Shown here: piece after piece, positions 62,236-64,000 of the stretch
Position numbering within the stretch: position 1 is the stretch's first letter
Layout: each line of letters begins with the position of its first letter
Source: Hydrogenophaga sp. BPS33
GTDB lineage: Bacteria > Pseudomonadota > Gammaproteobacteria > Burkholderiales > Burkholderiaceae_C
Length of the DNA: 64,000 nucleotides
Direction of reading: 5' to 3'
NCBI RefSeq assembly: GCF_009859475.1
Contig: NZ_CP044549.1
Span: forward strand, 5,757,501 to 5,821,500
Position numbers and translations under genes: made by a program
The notes under the pieces: model-generated
What the model was told of the DNA's origin: nothing
What the model saw: the letters and a program-made list of their open reading frames with translations, nothing else
Database searches by the model: none

Positions 62236-63731
62236 TCCAGGCCCTCCTCGACCAGTTCGGCGGCGCGCAGCAAGGCCCTGGCCTTGTGCTCGGTTTCTCT
62301 CCATTCCATCTCGGGCACGGAGTCGGCCACCACGCCGGCAGCGGCCTGCACGTAGAGCGTCTCGTCCTTGATGATGCCGGTGCGGATCGCAATCGCCACG
62401 TCCATGTCGCCCGCGTAGCTGAGGTAGCCGCAGGCGCCGCCGTAGATGCCGCGCTTGGTGGGTTCGAGCTGGTCGATCAGCTCCATGGCATGCACCTTGG
62501 GCGCACCGGTGAGCGTGCCGGCCGGGAATGTGGCCTTGAGCACGTCCATGTTGGTCATGCCTTCGTTGAGTGTGCCTTCGACGTTGCTCACGATGTGCAT
62601 CACGTGGCTGTAGCGCTCCACGGCAAAGGCCTCGGTGACTTTCACCGTGCCGGTCTTCGCAATGCGGCCGATGTCGTTGCGCGCCAGGTCGATCAGCATG
62701 ACGTGCTCGGCGCGCTCCTTGGGATCGTTCACCAGTTCGATCTCGGTGGACTTGTCCAGCTCGGGCGTGGCGCCGCGCGGGCGCGTGCCGGCCAGGGGGC
62801 GGATGATGACCTTCTGCCCCTCGCCCGTCTGCTCCTGCCGCACCAGGATTTCGGGCGACGCGCCCACCACGTGGAAGTCGCCGAAGTGGTAGTAGTACAT
62901 GTAGGGCGAGGGGTTGAGCGAACGCAGCGCGCGGTACAGGCTCAACGGCGACTCGGTGTAGCGCTTCTTGATGCGCTGACCCACCTGCACCTGCATGAAG
63001 TCGCCATTGGCAATCAGCTCCTTGGCGCGCTCCACGGCGGCCAGGTAGTCGGCCTTGGCGAAGTCGCGTTCGGGCGGATGGCTCTGCGTGGGCTTGACGA
63101 TCGGGGCGCTCACCGAATACTTCAGCGCCTCGCGCAGACCGCGCAGGCGCTTCTTGGCATTGGCATACGCCTCGGGCTGGGCCGGGTCGGCGTAGACGAT
63201 CAGGTAGAGCTTGCCCGAGAGGTTGTCGATCACCGCCAGCTCTTCGCACTGCAGCAGCAGGATGTCGGGGCAGCCCATGGTGTCGGGCGGGCAGGTGGCT
63301 TCGAGCTTCTTCTCGATATGGCGCACCGCGTCGTAGCCGAAATAACCGGCCAAACCGCCGCAGAAACGCGGCAGGCCGGGGCGCAGCGCGACCTTGAAGC
63401 GCTGCTGGTAGGCGGCGATGAAGTCCAGCGGATTGCCGTGGTCGGTCTCGATGACCACGCCATCGCGCACCACCTCGGTCTTGGCCTCGGCGCCAAAGCC
63501 GGTGCTGCGCAGCAGCGTGCGCGCGGGCAGGCCAATGAAGCTGTAGCGACCGAAGCGCTCGCCACCGACCACGGATTCGAGCAGAAAGCTGTGCTGGCCG
63601 TCGCCGCGTCCGTGCGCGAGCTTGAGGTAGAGCGAGAGCGGGGTTTCGAGGTCCGCGAAGGCTTCGACCATCAGCGGGATGCGGTTGTAGCCTTGCTGGG
63701 CCAGGCTCTTGAATTCCAGTTCGGTGATCAT
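62232..63731 (-). CDS. trpE: Anthranilate synthase component I
   Basis: A 499-residue enzyme that makes anthranilate from chorismate. The chorismate-binding core has [43 protein letters not shown] and [11 protein letters not shown]. The Trp-feedback motif region is [16 protein letters not shown] near residue 55, so allosteric inhibition is expected. The start at 63731 (MITELEFK) has GGAAAG upstream; the ATG at 63749 has no ribosome site. The first gene of the operon in this window, it is preceded by a possible leader peptide and hairpins. Confidence 0.97.
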   Translation of the reverse strand: MITELEFKSLAQQGYNRIPLMVEAFADLETPLSLYLKLAHGRGDGQHSFLLESVVGGERFGRYSFIGLPARTLLRSTGFGAEAKTEVVRDGVVIETDHGNPLDFIAAYQQRFKVALRPGLPRFCGGLAGYFGYDAVRHIEKKLEATCPPDTMGCPDILLLQCEELAVIDNLSGKLYLIVYADPAQPEAYANAKKRLRGLREALKYSVSAPIVKPTQSHPPERDFAKADYLAAVERAKELIANGDFMQVQVGQRIKKRYTESPLSLYRALRSLNPSPYMYYYHFGDFHVVGASPEILVRQEQTGEGQKVIIRPLAGTRPRGATPELDKSTEIELVNDPKERAEHVMLIDLARNDIGRIAKTGTVKVTEAFAVERYSHVMHIVSNVEGTLNEGMTNMDVLKATFPAGTLTGAPKVHAMELIDQLEPTKRGIYGGACGYLSYAGDMDVAIAIRTGIIKDETLYVQAAAGVVADSVPEMEWRETEHKARALLRAAELVEEGLE

Positions 63732-63899
63732 GTTCGTCGTTCTTTCCATCGGCCGCGCCTGCGGTCATCGACACGGGGTGCGCGGTTTTCGGGGACTGGG
63801 CGTCCGGTCAGGCGGGCTGCCGGGCTTGGGTGGGGGACAGTGGGGGCGGCTGAGCAATCAACGCGCGCGGACTGTGCAAACCCCGGGGAAGGTGCACGT

Positions 63900-63983
63900 T
63901 TACGCTGGCTTACGCCAGGGCCAGGCTCCCCGGCCATTGCGGCTCGGCAGACGTCCTGTGAAAGGTGTGCGTGGGTGGAACAT
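63900..63983 (-). CDS. Candidate trp leader peptide (27 residues, contains Trp-Pro-Trp)
   Basis: A 27-codon frame starting at ATG 63983 encodes a peptide ending GAWPWRKPA, with two Trp codons in three. It lies 150 bases before trpE. There is no ribosome site, but a -10-like TACACT ends nine bases before the ATG, so the mRNA could begin at or just before the start codon, as in rhizobial trpL. Around the Trp codons, CTGGC-GTAA-GCCAG forms a hairpin, and CCGGGGA in the frame (63933-63927) can pair with TCCCCGG downstream (63889-63883). That segment also sits within a second hairpin (63897-63874). No T-run follows, so the mechanism is open. Confidence 0.45.
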   Translation of the reverse strand: MFHPRTPFTGRLPSRNGRGAWPWRKPA

Positions 63984-63992
63984 GGAAGGCGC

Positions 63993-63998
63993 AGTGTA
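63993..63998 (-). promoter_or_regulatory. Candidate -10 element of the trp promoter (TACACT)
   Basis: TACACT on the minus strand matches four of six consensus -10 bases. A start six to eight bases later would fall at about 63985-63987, almost on the leader ATG. The -35 region lies beyond the window edge. Confidence 0.4.
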
Positions 63999-64000
63999 GC

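Noticed and set aside
63728..63937. 69-residue frame upstream of trpE on the minus strand
   Set aside because: Arg/Pro-rich composition typical of chance frames in GC-rich DNA, with no ribosome site, and it overlaps the trpE start out of frame.

Overview
The window is a high-GC chromosomal segment of a betaproteobacterium, most likely Burkholderiales/Comamonadaceae (Hydrogenophaga- or Acidovorax-like). This rests on gene content and order: tRNA-Tyr/Gly/Thr-tuf-tRNA-Trp-secE-nusG-rplKAJL-rpoBC, rsmB-DUF4390-ntrY-ntrX, a Burkholderia-type trimeric porin, a tripartite tricarboxylate transporter, and a trpEG...trpDC-ung arrangement. I see no integrase, transposase, CRISPR array, plasmid function or phage gene. 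This is core chromosome with a few accessory operons.

Layout. 1-3360: 3' end of an ABC-F ATPase (Uup-like), then a soluble hybrid histidine kinase. 3379-11381: a divergent MocR-type regulator and a tightly overlapping eight-gene operon (LysE exporter, EamA exporter, PLP aminotransferase, GST, PhzF-like isomerase, cupin, glyoxalase-like VOC protein, threonine-dehydratase-like PLP enzyme), which I read as an uncharacterised amino-acid processing/export pathway. 11421-15731: an OmpR/HK two-component system and the membrane parts (TctB, TctA) of a TTT transporter, without TctC. 16037-25099: membrane hybrid kinase, histidine phosphatase, creatininase-family amidase, CFA synthase, DsbD and HemE. 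25100-31936: a gene-free AT-richer stretch with two perfect DnaA boxes before priA, a degenerate receiver/GAF pair, a metallo-hydrolase, a porin and an AEC transporter. 32027-35876: Rep helicase and three genes of unknown role, one a secreted six-blade tectonin-like propeller.

35976-43004 (minus strand): tRNA-Phe and the lemA-M48-rsmB-DUF4390-ntrY-ntrX run. 43191-57212 (minus strand): the transcription/translation core, ending in a strong terminator. 57283-64000 (minus strand): trpE-trpG-ltaE-LysE-trpD-trpC-ung, with threonine aldolase and an exporter inserted in the trp operon, preceded by a possible leaderless leader peptide carrying Trp-Pro-Trp.

The points most worth following up are the MocR-controlled operon, the candidate trp leader, the inverted/dispersed intergenic repeat found between convergent genes (15761-16030 and 27683-27808), and the DnaA boxes upstream of priA. 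Start codons were moved from the longest-ORF positions wherever family length, ribosome binding sites or gene overlap favoured another site. All function calls come from recognising motifs and gene order by eye; no database search was run.
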